A stretch of 64,000 bases of DNA from an uncultured Elusimicrobiales bacterium (GTDB lineage: Bacteria > Elusimicrobiota > Elusimicrobia > Elusimicrobiales > Elusimicrobiaceae). Each line of letters opens with the position of its first letter. Positions within the stretch are counted from its first letter, which is position 1. Location of the stretch: assembly GCA_934667625.1 (NCBI GenBank), contig CAKUMH010000009.1, positions 8,808 to 72,807 on the forward strand, read 5' to 3'. A program made the position numbers and the translations under genes. Positions 15,537 to 23,997 of this stretch are shown in pieces. The notes under the pieces were generated by a model. That model ran no database searches. It was not told the DNA's origin and was given only the letters and a program-made list of their open reading frames with translations.

Positions 15537-16948
15537 AATCCCTTCTCTAGGTTACACGCCGCGTTTAAGATTTTTTCTTCCTGCAAAATGGGCCCGTAAA
15601 ACTGCACACCGACGGGCAGGCCTTGCTTGTCCTTGCCGAACGGCACGCTAATGCCCGCCAACCCGCCAATGTTGCCCTGGCAGGTGTACAGGTCTGCCAA
15701 GTACAAAGAGAGCGGATTTTCGTCGTGTTCACCCAGTTTAAAGGCCGTCGTAGGGGAGGTGGGCGTCAACAGCAGATCCACCTGCGTAAATACCTTTTTA
15801 AAATCCTGGCGAATCAGCTCGCGCACCTTCATGGCTTTTAAAAAGCATTCCTCGTAATTTTTGGAGGTTAAGGCGTACGTCCCAATGATGAGACGCTTTT
15901 TGACCTCCAGGCCAAACTTATCGCGAGAACCTTCGTAATACGCATTTAAATCTTGGGCGGCATTATCCGCATAACCATAACGAATGCCGTCATAGCGGCC
16001 CAGGTTGGAGCTCGCCTCCGCACTGGTAATAATATAGTAGCACGGGGCAGCATATTTGGCATGTGGCACTTCTACTTCCACTAGCTCTGCCCCCAATTCC
16101 TGCAGACGCTGGGCAGCCGCGTCCAAGCGGGCTTTAATATCCGGAGAGAGGTCGTCCAAAAATCCCTTGGGAAGGCCCACCTTCAGGCCCTTTAAGTCCG
16201 CCGTAAACAGCTTTTCGTAAGCAGGTACGGGTGCGTCCAGCGAGGTAGAATCGTGCACGTCCTTACCGGCCAACACTTCCAGTACGCGGGCCGAATCTGC
16301 CACGGTGCGGGCCAACACACCCACTTGGTCTGCGCTGGAGGAAAAAGCGATAACACCATAGCGGGAAATACGGCCGTAACCGGGCTTAATGCCCACAATA
16401 CCGCAAAAACCAGCCGGTTGACGCACGGAGCCCCCCGTGTCGGTGCCCAAAGCAACCGGCACCATGCCGGAAGCCACCGCCGCCGCACTGCCGCCGGAGG
16501 AACCGCCGGGCACGCGCGTTTCGTCCACCGGGTTTTTAACGGGTCCGTAAACGGAGGTTTGGTTGGTGCTGCCCATGGCAAATTCGTCCATATTGGCGCG
16601 GCCGATAATCACCGCATCCGCCGCCAGCAGTTTTCCCACCACGGTGGACGTATAAGACGCCACATAATTGGCCAGCATTTTGGAACAGCAAGTGGCGTGG
16701 TGCCCCTTGTAAAGGATATTGTCTTTAATCGCCACAGGCACGCCGCAAAGCGGGCCTAATTTTTCGCCGCGGGCGCGTTTGGCGTCCACTGCTTTGGCTT
16801 GGGCGAGGGCGTCCGCCTCAAACACTTCCACCAGCGCGTTTAAACGCGGGTTGAGCTCGGCAATTTTGGCAAGAGATTCTTGGGTAACTTCCAAGGCGGT
16901 TTTTTTACCTTCGGCCACGGCGGCCGCAATTTCTAAAACGGTCATCAT
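15533..16948 (-). CDS. gatA: Glutamyl-tRNA(Gln) amidotransferase subunit A
   Basis: This is the 471-residue amidase-signature subunit, which releases ammonia from glutamine for the GatCAB complex. The Ser-cisSer-Lys triad is visible: Lys in CGVPVAIKDNIL, the cis-Ser and nucleophile in GGSSGGSAAAVASG and GTDTGGSVRQPAGFCG. Length is close to the family norm. The gene begins inside the gatC stop (TAATGATG), so the first or second ATG is used. gatB is not in the window. The indirect route to Gln-tRNA (or Asn-tRNA) is implied. Confidence 0.96.
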   Translation of the reverse strand: MMTVLEIAAAVAEGKKTALEVTQESLAKIAELNPRLNALVEVFEADALAQAKAVDAKRARGEKLGPLCGVPVAIKDNILYKGHHATCCSKMLANYVASYTSTVVGKLLAADAVIIGRANMDEFAMGSTNQTSVYGPVKNPVDETRVPGGSSGGSAAAVASGMVPVALGTDTGGSVRQPAGFCGIVGIKPGYGRISRYGVIAFSSSADQVGVLARTVADSARVLEVLAGKDVHDSTSLDAPVPAYEKLFTADLKGLKVGLPKGFLDDLSPDIKARLDAAAQRLQELGAELVEVEVPHAKYAAPCYYIITSAEASSNLGRYDGIRYGYADNAAQDLNAYYEGSRDKFGLEVKKRLIIGTYALTSKNYEECFLKAMKVRELIRQDFKKVFTQVDLLLTPTSPTTAFKLGEHDENPLSLYLADLYTCQGNIGGLAGISVPFGKDKQGLPVGVQFYGPILQEEKILNAACNLEKGL

Positions 16949-17229
16949 TAGAGCACCTTCTTTACTTTGGCGCAGCCGTCTTGTTCTTGATCAAACTGGG
17001 CGCGCAGTTCGGCCGCGAGGGCCAAATCGGTTTTCGGTTCGTCCGCACGGGTGTGTGCGGCCTCTATGGCGTGGGTTAATTTTACGCCGTCCGTATTGAC
17101 GGAGGAAAGCTCCGCCACCCATTTAAATAAGGCTTCAAGCTGGGCTTGGTATACGTCTGCCTCTTGTTCGCTCACGTGCATCTTGGCCAATTTGGCGGCC
17201 AAGGCAACATCTTTTTTAGTTATTTCCAT
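16948..17229 (-). CDS. gatC: Glutamyl-tRNA(Gln) amidotransferase subunit C
   Basis: This is a 93-residue GatC, the small wrapping subunit of GatCAB. Typical features are VALAAKLAKMHVSEQEADVY, the LEALFKWVAELSSVNTDGV central segment and a C-terminal RADEPKTD. It is first in gatC-gatA-Nudix, with AAAGGGAG before the ATG. The promoter probably lies in the 100-base AT-rich spacer shared with the divergent dispanin-like gene. Confidence 0.93.
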   Translation of the reverse strand: MEITKKDVALAAKLAKMHVSEQEADVYQAQLEALFKWVAELSSVNTDGVKLTHAIEAAHTRADEPKTDLALAAELRAQFDQEQDGCAKVKKVL

Positions 17230-17332
17230 AAAATAGGGCTCCCTTTAAAGGTATATTTTATATAATAATGGGGTCATTTGGCTATACTAAAAAACGGGGG
17301 ATGCAACCCGCCAAAAAACAAGGGGGATTTTT

Positions 17333-17692
17333 ATGGAAGCAGAAAACAAAAACATGTACCAGCCGGACGGACGCAACGCAGACGACTGCCGCTGCAACTT
17401 GGACGGAAAGAACTGCGTTAACAGTCATTTTACGCTGGCCGTGGTGGCGGTGGTACTTTCGTGCTTTATGGGATTTTTTGCCATTCCCATGGCATTGGCT
17501 GCGCTGATTTTATCCTTGCGGGCACAGGATTTTGCACACGACAACCGCACCCAAGAGGCCTTACGCACCGCGTGGTGGGCGGGACTCTTTGGCTGGGTGA
17601 CCATTGCCATAGCAATTATTCCTATTTTGCTCGTCGTCTTTTTCGGCAGCACGATTGTGGCACTGCTTACCGCCATGCTAGCTGCCGCGTAA
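17333..17692 (+). CDS. Dispanin/CD225-like two-helix membrane protein
   Basis: This is a 119-residue protein with a hydrophilic, Cys-containing N-terminus (DDCRCNLDGKNC) and two membrane segments (about 35-62 and 84-118) joined by a short loop with LRAQDFAHDNRTQEALRTA. The layout (helix, polar loop with small and charged residues, AW.AG.FGW helix) resembles CD225/dispanin or DUF4190 proteins; homology is suggested, not certain. Function in bacteria is unknown. GGGGGA is 6-7 bases before the ATG and TATAAT lies at 17261-17266. A strong bidirectional terminator follows. Confidence 0.65.
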   Translation: MEAENKNMYQPDGRNADDCRCNLDGKNCVNSHFTLAVVAVVLSCFMGFFAIPMALAALILSLRAQDFAHDNRTQEALRTAWWAGLFGWVTIAIAIIPILLVVFFGSTIVALLTAMLAAA

Positions 17693-17707
17693 GAGCTGTT
17701 TTTTGCA

Positions 17708-17750
17708 AAAGAGCCCCCGCCAAGTATTTGGCGGGGGCTCTTTGTCTTTT
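17708..17750. terminator. Bidirectional terminator between convergent genes
   Basis: A 16-bp stem AAAGAGCCCCCGCCAA / TTGGCGGGGGCTCTTT with loop GTAT has T-rich exits on both sides. It separates the dispanin-like gene from the UvrD-type helicase. Confidence 0.9.
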
Positions 17751-17764
17751 TAAGGCATAACAGA

Positions 17765-20278
17765 TTACAACAGTTCCAGCGGGGCGAACTTTAACATAAA
17801 AGTGCGGCGGACACCGTTGCCAAACAACACCGTAATTTTGGCACTATCGCCGGAACCGACCACCTGCACAATTTTTCCCTGCCCAAATACCCCGTGTTTG
17901 ACCAATCCCCCCACGGCTACACCGTCTGCATTTTTAGGGGCGGGTTCGGCCGGCTTGGCGGCGGGCTGTTGGCTGGCAGCCGGGAACGGATAGGCGCGCC
18001 CTTTGGGAAACTGCCGCGGTTCCGCCGATACAGACGGCATCGGGCGGGAGTACAGCGAACCTAGGCCGGGCGTGGCATTATACGACGAAGAGGCGTAATC
18101 CAAATCGTCATTTTCCTCTATCTCATAGCCGTTCTCATCGTAACGTTTTTGAAAACGGCTTTTGCTGGCGTACCCTTCAAAATTTTGGTAGCGGTTATTC
18201 CCGCCAAAATTGTTGCGGCCGTGGGAATAGCCTCCGCCGTAATTGCCCCCCGAATACGAACCTCCGGCACCTGCGCCGTAAAGGCCATATTTGGAGTGAT
18301 AATCCGTATAGCGGGGCTGGGTGTTTTCGTGCACTTCGTTTTCGTCCAAGAGGCCGCTTTCAAACAAAAAGCGCGAGGGTAGGTTTTCCTGCCGCTGCCC
18401 AAACTTGCGGCGGGATTGGGCATACGTCAAAAACAGTTTTTCGCGCGCACGCGTCATGGCCACATAGCACAGGCGGCGCTCTTCTTCCAGCTCGTCCTCG
18501 TTATCCTTGCAAATGGGGAAGAGGTTTTCCTCTAAGCCCGTCACAAAAACATTGTTAAATTCCAACCCTTTGGCCAGGTGTACCGTCATCAGCGTGACGG
18601 CTCCGCCTTCGCCCGCGTTGGAATCATCCTCCCCGGAGAGGAGAGAAATTTCTTGTAAAAAGTCCGCCACCGACGGTTCCTTTTCGCCTTTGTGGCAGCG
18701 GTCCTCGTATTCTTTTACGGCGTTGATGAGCGCATCCAAGTTTTGCAGGCGGGATTCGGCCTCGGGGTCTTTTTCTATTTCCGCCTTGACGGCGTCCATG
18801 TAGCCCGATTCCACCAAAATTTTGTGGAAAATATCCGCCGGAGCCGTGAGCAGCATGTCCCCGCGCCAATTTTCAAATAACTGTACCAGGCGCAAAGCGG
18901 CCTTCATCGCCATGGCACTTATGCCGGGCACATAAGCCGCGGTCTTGAGCGCATCATAAAGCGAAATGTGCTTTTCCTCTGCGTACGCCAGCAGACGGTC
19001 CTGCGCCACCTTGCCCAGGCCCCTAGTCGGCGTGTTGATAATACGCAGGAGACTGACATTGTCGGCCGGGTTGATTAAAATGCGCGCATAGCACATGATG
19101 TCTTTAATTTCCTTACGGTCATAAAAGCGGACCGTACCCACCAAACGATACGGAATTTGGTAGCGGCGGAAGGAGTCTTCAAAGCTGCGGCTCTGCGCGT
19201 TGGTGCGGTAAAACACGGCTATTTCTTTTAAACTCGCGCCTTCGTCCACCAGCGCCTTGATGTTCTGGCTGACCCAGCGGGCCTCGTCGCCCTCGGTTAA
19301 AAGCTCGCGCACTTCAATCGGGTCCCCTTGGGATTTATCGGTAAAGAGGTTCTTTTCTTTACGCTTTTTGTTCTTGGTGATAAGGCGGTTAGAGGCCTCC
19401 AAGATTACCTTGGTAGAGCGGTAGTTTTGTTCCAGCGTGACGGTTTTGACGTCTTTAAAATCTTTTTCAAATTCCAAAATGTTACGGATGTTGGCCCCAC
19501 GCCAAGAATAAATGCTTTGGTCCGGGTCGCCCACCACGCACAATTTGCGGCGTTTGGCAGCCAGCATTTTGGTAATTAAATACTGGGTGTGGTTCGTGTC
19601 CTGGTATTCGTCCACCAAAATATATTCAAAAAAGTCCTGGTAATAATTGCGGATATCTTCATGGTCGCGCAACAGTACAACCGTTTTTACCAAAAGGTCG
19701 CCAAAGTCCAATGCACCCGCTTCTTTGAGTTTCTGTTCGTAGCGGCGGTACACTTCGGCCGCGCGGATTTTAAAATCTAGTCCGCTGGCTGTAGCGCTTT
19801 GCATCATGGTTTCGGGCGAGACCATATCGTCTTTGGCGCGGGAAATCAAACCGACAATTTGGTTGATTTCTTTTTTAGGGTCTTTAATCCCCATTTGCTC
19901 CAAAATCAAGCTGACTACTTTTTTTTGGTCGGAATCATCGTAAATCGCAAAATCGCGCGACAGGCCAAGCACCTGCGCGTTTTGACGCAAGATACGCACC
20001 CCAAACGAGTGAAAGGTGTGGATCCACACTTTCCGCCCCGCACCGGGCACCAAGGCGTCCACACGCTCGCGCATTTCCTGCGCGGCCTTGTTGGTAAACG
20101 TAACCGCCAAAATGCGGGCTGGGTGATAGCCGTCCGCAATGAGCTTGGCAATTTTGGTGGTCAGCGTTTTGGTTTTGCCTGTTCCCGCACCGGCCACAAT
20201 CAAGCACGGGCCGCCGTCGTAATTGACGGCTTCCAGCTGTTGGGGATTTAAGGATTTTAGTGATTCTTCCAAAGTCAT
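17765..20278 (-). CDS. UvrD/PcrA-type superfamily 1 DNA helicase with glycine-rich linker
   Basis: This is an 837-residue SF1A helicase. Motifs: Q-motif LNPQQLEAV, motif I VAGAGTGKTKT, Ia AVTFTNKAAQEM, II ILVDEYQDTN, III VVGDPDQSIYSWRGA, IV LEQNYRST, V TVHLAKGLEF and VI YVAMTRAREK. From about residue 650 a low-complexity stretch rich in G, Y, N and S appears (GAGGSYSGGNYGGGYSHGR). A C-terminal Tudor-like PcrA domain (VGGLVKHGVFGQGKIVQVVG) follows. PcrA/UvrD unwinds DNA in repair and at RNA polymerase conflicts. The linker is much longer and more glycine-rich than the usual one. Confidence 0.93.
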   Translation of the reverse strand: MTLEESLKSLNPQQLEAVNYDGGPCLIVAGAGTGKTKTLTTKIAKLIADGYHPARILAVTFTNKAAQEMRERVDALVPGAGRKVWIHTFHSFGVRILRQNAQVLGLSRDFAIYDDSDQKKVVSLILEQMGIKDPKKEINQIVGLISRAKDDMVSPETMMQSATASGLDFKIRAAEVYRRYEQKLKEAGALDFGDLLVKTVVLLRDHEDIRNYYQDFFEYILVDEYQDTNHTQYLITKMLAAKRRKLCVVGDPDQSIYSWRGANIRNILEFEKDFKDVKTVTLEQNYRSTKVILEASNRLITKNKKRKEKNLFTDKSQGDPIEVRELLTEGDEARWVSQNIKALVDEGASLKEIAVFYRTNAQSRSFEDSFRRYQIPYRLVGTVRFYDRKEIKDIMCYARILINPADNVSLLRIINTPTRGLGKVAQDRLLAYAEEKHISLYDALKTAAYVPGISAMAMKAALRLVQLFENWRGDMLLTAPADIFHKILVESGYMDAVKAEIEKDPEAESRLQNLDALINAVKEYEDRCHKGEKEPSVADFLQEISLLSGEDDSNAGEGGAVTLMTVHLAKGLEFNNVFVTGLEENLFPICKDNEDELEEERRLCYVAMTRAREKLFLTYAQSRRKFGQRQENLPSRFLFESGLLDENEVHENTQPRYTDYHSKYGLYGAGAGGSYSGGNYGGGYSHGRNNFGGNNRYQNFEGYASKSRFQKRYDENGYEIEENDDLDYASSSYNATPGLGSLYSRPMPSVSAEPRQFPKGRAYPFPAASQQPAAKPAEPAPKNADGVAVGGLVKHGVFGQGKIVQVVGSGDSAKITVLFGNGVRRTFMLKFAPLELL

Positions 20279-20293
20279 ACAGGGGCCTTCCGG

Positions 20294-21514
20294 TTATTTC
20301 AACTTCATTTGCACGAACGTTTCAATGTGCTCGCTGTGCGGGAAAAAGTCAAACGCTTCCACGTGCAAAATTTCGTAATGCTGGGTGAGAATTTTTAGAT
20401 CTGCCGCCAACGTAACAGGGTTACAGGAAATGTAGAGCACATTTTCCACGCCCGATTCGGCCACCGCTTTGGCTGCCTTGGGGTGCATGCCGCCACGGGG
20501 CGGATCCAAAATGATAAGCGCGTCCTTTTTTTCTATGGGCTGCTGCTTAACAAAATCTTCCACTTTGGAGCAGAAAAACTGCACATTGGAAACGCCGTTA
20601 ATTTTGGCGTTTTCAATCCCGTTATACACGGCCGGGGCCACGCTTTCCACGCAAATACTCTTTTCGCACAAGTCCGCGCACGAGAGTGAAAAACTGCCAG
20701 CGCCGCCGTACAAGTCGTAAATGCGTTTGGGGGCAATTTTTTTGACTACCGCACGCACGCGGGAATACATTTTTTGTGCGGTTTTGGTGTTGGTTTGAAA
20801 GAACGATTGGGGCGAAAGTTTAAACGTTACTTCGCGCTCCAGGTTTGCGTGGGAGTCGGTTAAAAAGATTTTTTCCAAAATAAAATCTTTCCCTTTCAGT
20901 ACCCGCAGGGATTCGGGCGCAGCAGTGTCGGCCAGGCCGTTATTGACAGCCGCCATAATGTTGGCCTTGGGCAGGACGGACTCCACCGCCCGGACGAAGG
21001 TTTTTTCGTTAAAATCGTCCGTTACGAATAAAACCACAATTTCTTCGCCGGTGTTCTTACCTTCGCGCACGAGCAAATGGCGCAAAACACCCGTATGCTT
21101 GCGCTGGTCGTAATACTCCAACTTTTCGGCCTGGGCCCAAGCGCGGATGGCGTTTAAAAGCGGAATTAAATTTTCGTTAAACAGGGCGCATTCCGTAATA
21201 TCCACCGCCCGGTCCCAACGGCCTTTTAATTTAAAGCCGAGGGTGCTTTCAAACTCCAGCGGACGGGTCTTGTTGGCAGGGTCTTTTTTGTCATAATCCT
21301 CGCGCCATTTGACCTGGTGGCAAAAGCCCAGCTCCACTTTGTTGCGAAAATACCGCGGCTCGTCCGTTACGGTGACGGGAATATCCTGCGTCCAAAAATC
21401 TTGCAGGGTTTTTTGCAATTTGGCACGCTTTTGGGCCACCTGCTCCTCGTAAGAGAGGTTTAACAACGCGCAGCCGCCGCACTGGCCGAAATGTTTACAC
21501 GTAATCTTAGGCAT
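20294..21514 (-). CDS. TrmA/RlmD family RNA (uracil-5-)-methyltransferase
   Basis: This is a 406-residue SAM-dependent m5U methyltransferase. The Fe-S cluster motif CKHFGQCGGC is at residues 6-15, then the SAM site YDLYGGAGSFSLSCAD, LDPPRGGMHPKA and the catalytic LYISCNPVTLAADL. Most RlmD proteins carry an N-terminal TRAM domain before the cluster; here the protein starts directly at the cluster, so TRAM is absent. The start MPKITCKHF overlaps the ychF end by 8 bases; longer versions would read through ychF out of frame. Whether the target is 23S U747, 23S U1939 or tRNA U54 cannot be decided by eye. Confidence 0.88.
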   Translation of the reverse strand: MPKITCKHFGQCGGCALLNLSYEEQVAQKRAKLQKTLQDFWTQDIPVTVTDEPRYFRNKVELGFCHQVKWREDYDKKDPANKTRPLEFESTLGFKLKGRWDRAVDITECALFNENLIPLLNAIRAWAQAEKLEYYDQRKHTGVLRHLLVREGKNTGEEIVVLFVTDDFNEKTFVRAVESVLPKANIMAAVNNGLADTAAPESLRVLKGKDFILEKIFLTDSHANLEREVTFKLSPQSFFQTNTKTAQKMYSRVRAVVKKIAPKRIYDLYGGAGSFSLSCADLCEKSICVESVAPAVYNGIENAKINGVSNVQFFCSKVEDFVKQQPIEKKDALIILDPPRGGMHPKAAKAVAESGVENVLYISCNPVTLAADLKILTQHYEILHVEAFDFFPHSEHIETFVQMKLK

Positions 21515-22580
21515 TGATTTTAAACAGGCAAACGTCGCCGTCCTTAACGATATAGTCTTTTCCCTCAGAGCGGATGAGGCCGTGCTCGCGCAGGGCTTTT
21601 TCGCTGCCGAACTTGGCCAAGTCGTCAAAGGTGTAAACGTCGGCGCGGATGAACCCTTTTTCAAAATCGCTGTGGATTTTGCCAGCCGCCTGCGGTGCGG
21701 TGCAACCCACGGGAATGAGCCAGCTGCGCACTTCCACTTCGCTGCCAGCCGTAAAATAGGTGCACAGGTTTAAAAGTTTCATCCCTTCGCGCACAATTTT
21801 TTCAAGACCGGTATAATCGCTGCCCGTCTCGGCCAAGAAGGCGTGTTTTTCTTCTTCGCTAAATTCGGCAATATCCGCCTCAAACTTAACGGAAAGTTCC
21901 ACAAAGCCAGCGCCGTTTTCGGCCGCATATTTGGCTACCTTTTCGGCATTGGCCACGTTGCGTTTTTCCGAGTTATTCCCCACATACAAGACGGGCTTGG
22001 CAGTTAAAAATTGGTAGTCTTTTAGTTCCTCGGGTTCTAAATGCAAGGAACTGACGGGCTTGCCGTTTTCCAGCGCGGCCTTGATTTCTTTCATGCGTTC
22101 CCATGCGGCCACAGCGTCTTTTTTTCCGCTTTTGGCGTTGGAACCCAAGCGGTCGCACACCTTAGTGGCGGTTTCCAAGTCGGCAAGCATCAGCTCGGTA
22201 TTAATAACCTCAATATCGCGCAAGGGATCCACGGAGTTCATCACGTGCGTAACATTTTCGTCCTCAAACAGGCGCACTACATGGATAATGGCGTCCACTT
22301 CGCGGATGTTGGCTAAAAATTTATTTCCTAGCCCTTCGCCTTGGCTGGCCCCTTTGACGATGCCGGCAATATCCACAAATTTGATAAAAGCGGCCGTCTT
22401 TTTGGGCGGTTGGAACATTTCAAACAATTTGTCCAGGCGTTTGTCCGGAATCGGAACAATACCGACGTTCGGCTCAATGGTGCAAAACGGATAGTTGCTT
22501 GCTTCCGCACCCGCGCAGGTAAGCGCGTTAAAAAGGGTAGATTTGCCCACATTGGGCAGGCCGACAATACCAATTTCCAT
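21507..22580 (-). CDS. ychF: Redox/stress-related P-loop ATPase YchF
   Basis: This is a 357-residue OBG-family NTPase. G1 GLPNVGKSTLFNALT is at residue 6, G3 DIAGIVKGASQGEGLGNKFL follows, and the G4 position reads YVGNNSEK, not NKxD, which is the YchF change that favours ATP. The C-terminal TGS-like region ends in GKDYIVKDGDVCLFKINA. YchF/Ola1 binds ribosomes and affects oxidative stress responses. It is upstream of and overlaps the m5U methyltransferase gene. Confidence 0.96.
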   Translation of the reverse strand: MEIGIVGLPNVGKSTLFNALTCAGAEASNYPFCTIEPNVGIVPIPDKRLDKLFEMFQPPKKTAAFIKFVDIAGIVKGASQGEGLGNKFLANIREVDAIIHVVRLFEDENVTHVMNSVDPLRDIEVINTELMLADLETATKVCDRLGSNAKSGKKDAVAAWERMKEIKAALENGKPVSSLHLEPEELKDYQFLTAKPVLYVGNNSEKRNVANAEKVAKYAAENGAGFVELSVKFEADIAEFSEEEKHAFLAETGSDYTGLEKIVREGMKLLNLCTYFTAGSEVEVRSWLIPVGCTAPQAAGKIHSDFEKGFIRADVYTFDDLAKFGSEKALREHGLIRSEGKDYIVKDGDVCLFKINA

Positions 22581-22656
22581 AGTGTAAAACTCCTTTGGGG
22601 ATGATGATAAAACGGATGATTACTTATATTTTAGCATTTTGGCCCTGTTCTAGGGA

Positions 22657-22691
22657 CAAAAAGGCCGCCCAAAAACATCTTTGAGCGGCCC
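22657..22691 (-). terminator. Terminator after pilin copy 3
   Basis: The stem GGCCGC / GCGGCC around a 16-base loop (which itself has CAAA/TTTG pairing) is followed on the minus strand by TTTTTG. It lies just past the pilin stop and before ychF. Confidence 0.75.
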
Positions 22692-22713
22692 AGAAAAAAC
22701 AACAGGGACACAT

Positions 22714-23265
22714 TTAAGGCAATATATAACGCGTACACCCGCCAGCATTCGTACAACTGTAATGAGAAATGGCAGGCCCCTCTGTCCCATTCATTCCTTT
22801 ACAGACGGCATTGGCTGCCGTATCGCTTTTTAAGGCCCAACACTCCCGTTGAGAAGGAAAACGGGAATGTTCCAACCATTGAACATAAGCCACTTTTACT
22901 TTTCCGCCAGAGCTATGAAACCCGACTATATTTTCGTCTGTCCCATCAAACAAATCAAAATAAATGCCTTTGGGTGTACAATCCAAGGAAGGTCTAATAC
23001 CGTCATCCTCAGACGATGTACAACCGGGGAAATCCACATCCATTTCATCCCAGTATTGGGGATAGCTCCCGTTGGCCATATAATAGCTTTCTGCCGCTTT
23101 TTTGGCAGCAGACACAACCCCTTGCAATTCTGTATAACGCGCTTTTAAAACCGCTTTTTCGTACTGTGGCAGTGCCACGGCCGCCAAAATTCCGATAATA
23201 AGCACCACTACTAACAACTCAATCAAAGTAAAGCCACCAAATCGGCCCGTGGTAACATTTTTCAT
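22714..23265 (-). CDS. Type IV pilin (prepilin), copy 3
   Basis: This is a 183-residue prepilin with leader MKNVTTGRFGG, site G/FTLIELL, Glu5 and helix VVVLIIGILAAVALPQYEKA. Downstream are AAESYYMANGSYPQYWDEMD and a C-terminal region with six Cys, including FPGCTSSEDD, ECWALK and CTNAGGCTRYILP. The 5' part closely resembles copies 1 and 2 in DNA; the rest is unrelated in detail. AAGGAAGG precedes the ATG. It is a single gene between ychF and the 2-oxoacid oxidoreductase operon. Confidence 0.92.
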   Translation of the reverse strand: MKNVTTGRFGGFTLIELLVVVLIIGILAAVALPQYEKAVLKARYTELQGVVSAAKKAAESYYMANGSYPQYWDEMDVDFPGCTSSEDDGIRPSLDCTPKGIYFDLFDGTDENIVGFHSSGGKVKVAYVQWLEHSRFPSQRECWALKSDTAANAVCKGMNGTEGPAISHYSCTNAGGCTRYILP

Positions 23266-23270
23266 AACAG

Positions 23271-23343
23271 CCTTCCTTTTTGATAAATTTTTCGTATACT
23301 CAAAATTTATCAAAAAAAAAAACGATTACAACCCTTTTATATT
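23271..23343 (-). promoter_or_regulatory. Pilin leader: conserved promoter block, poly-U and long hairpin (copy 3)
   Basis: The minus strand has TATAAAAGGGTTGTAATCG (23323-23341), 11 T, then a 15-bp hairpin (arms 23277-23291 and 23302-23316) directly before the ribosome site. Six T remain outside the stem and could reach GGAAGG. Confidence 0.7.
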
Positions 23344-23403
23344 TTGCCTTCCGAAAAACACAAACAACCCGCAGAAAAAACGCCCTACAAGCAAAACTAT
23401 TCA

Positions 23404-23441
23404 AACGAAACGCCCCGAGCAAAAACTCGGGGCGTTTCGTT
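23404..23441 (-). terminator. Hairpin terminator after the 2-oxoacid oxidoreductase operon
   Basis: A 16-bp perfect stem AACGAAACGCCCCGAG / CTCGGGGCGTTTCGTT with a 6-base loop lies 20 bases past the last stop. The exit T tract on the minus strand is weak (GTTTGAATAGTTTTG), so efficiency is uncertain. Confidence 0.7.
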
Positions 23442-23460
23442 CAAATGACTCAGCTTGCGC

Positions 23461-23997
23461 TTATTTTACCGCGTCAAACCCGGCCTGCAAGGCCTTTTTG
23501 TTCAGCTCCAGCATTTCCGGCTTGGCCCGTTTGTATACCTTCTTCATCGCGTGTGCCACGCTTTCCAGCGTTACCGCACCCGTCAGTTTAATAAACGCGC
23601 CCAACGCCACCAGGTTGGCAATGCGGTCCATACCCAGCCCTTCGGCAATTTGGTTGCACGGCACGCACACCACTTGGATATCGGTGCGGGTGGGGCGGGA
23701 GTTAATAAGCGAACTATTGATAATCATCAGTCCGCCCTTTTTGAGCAAGGGCTCAAACTTGGGCAGGGACGGCTCGTTCATGACGATAACCGTATCGGGC
23801 ACAGACACGATAGGCGTGTATACTTCCCCGTCGGAAACGACCACCGAACAGTTAGCCGTGCCGCCGCGCATTTCCGGCCCGTACGAAGGCAGCCAGCTGG
23901 CGTTCTTTTTATTTTCTACGCCCGCCTGCGCGAGCAAAATACCGGCGGAAATAACGCCCTGTCCGCCAAATCCGGCAATTCTGATACCTTGATACAT
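23461..23997 (-). CDS. 2-oxoacid:ferredoxin oxidoreductase, gamma subunit
   Basis: This is a 178-residue gamma subunit with the characteristic start IRIAGFGGQGVISAGILLAQ, then SWLPSYGPEMRGGTANCSVV and NLVALGAFIKLTGAV. It joins alpha, beta and ferredoxin-like subunits to decarboxylate a 2-oxoacid oxidatively to the acyl-CoA with reduction of ferredoxin. Its ATG overlaps the beta-subunit stop by one base. The set resembles 2-oxoglutarate/2-oxoisovalerate enzymes (KorABCD/VorABCD); the substrate is not decided by the sequence seen. Confidence 0.92.
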   Translation of the reverse strand: MYQGIRIAGFGGQGVISAGILLAQAGVENKKNASWLPSYGPEMRGGTANCSVVVSDGEVYTPIVSVPDTVIVMNEPSLPKFEPLLKKGGLMIINSSLINSRPTRTDIQVVCVPCNQIAEGLGMDRIANLVALGAFIKLTGAVTLESVAHAMKKVYKRAKPEMLELNKKALQAGFDAVK

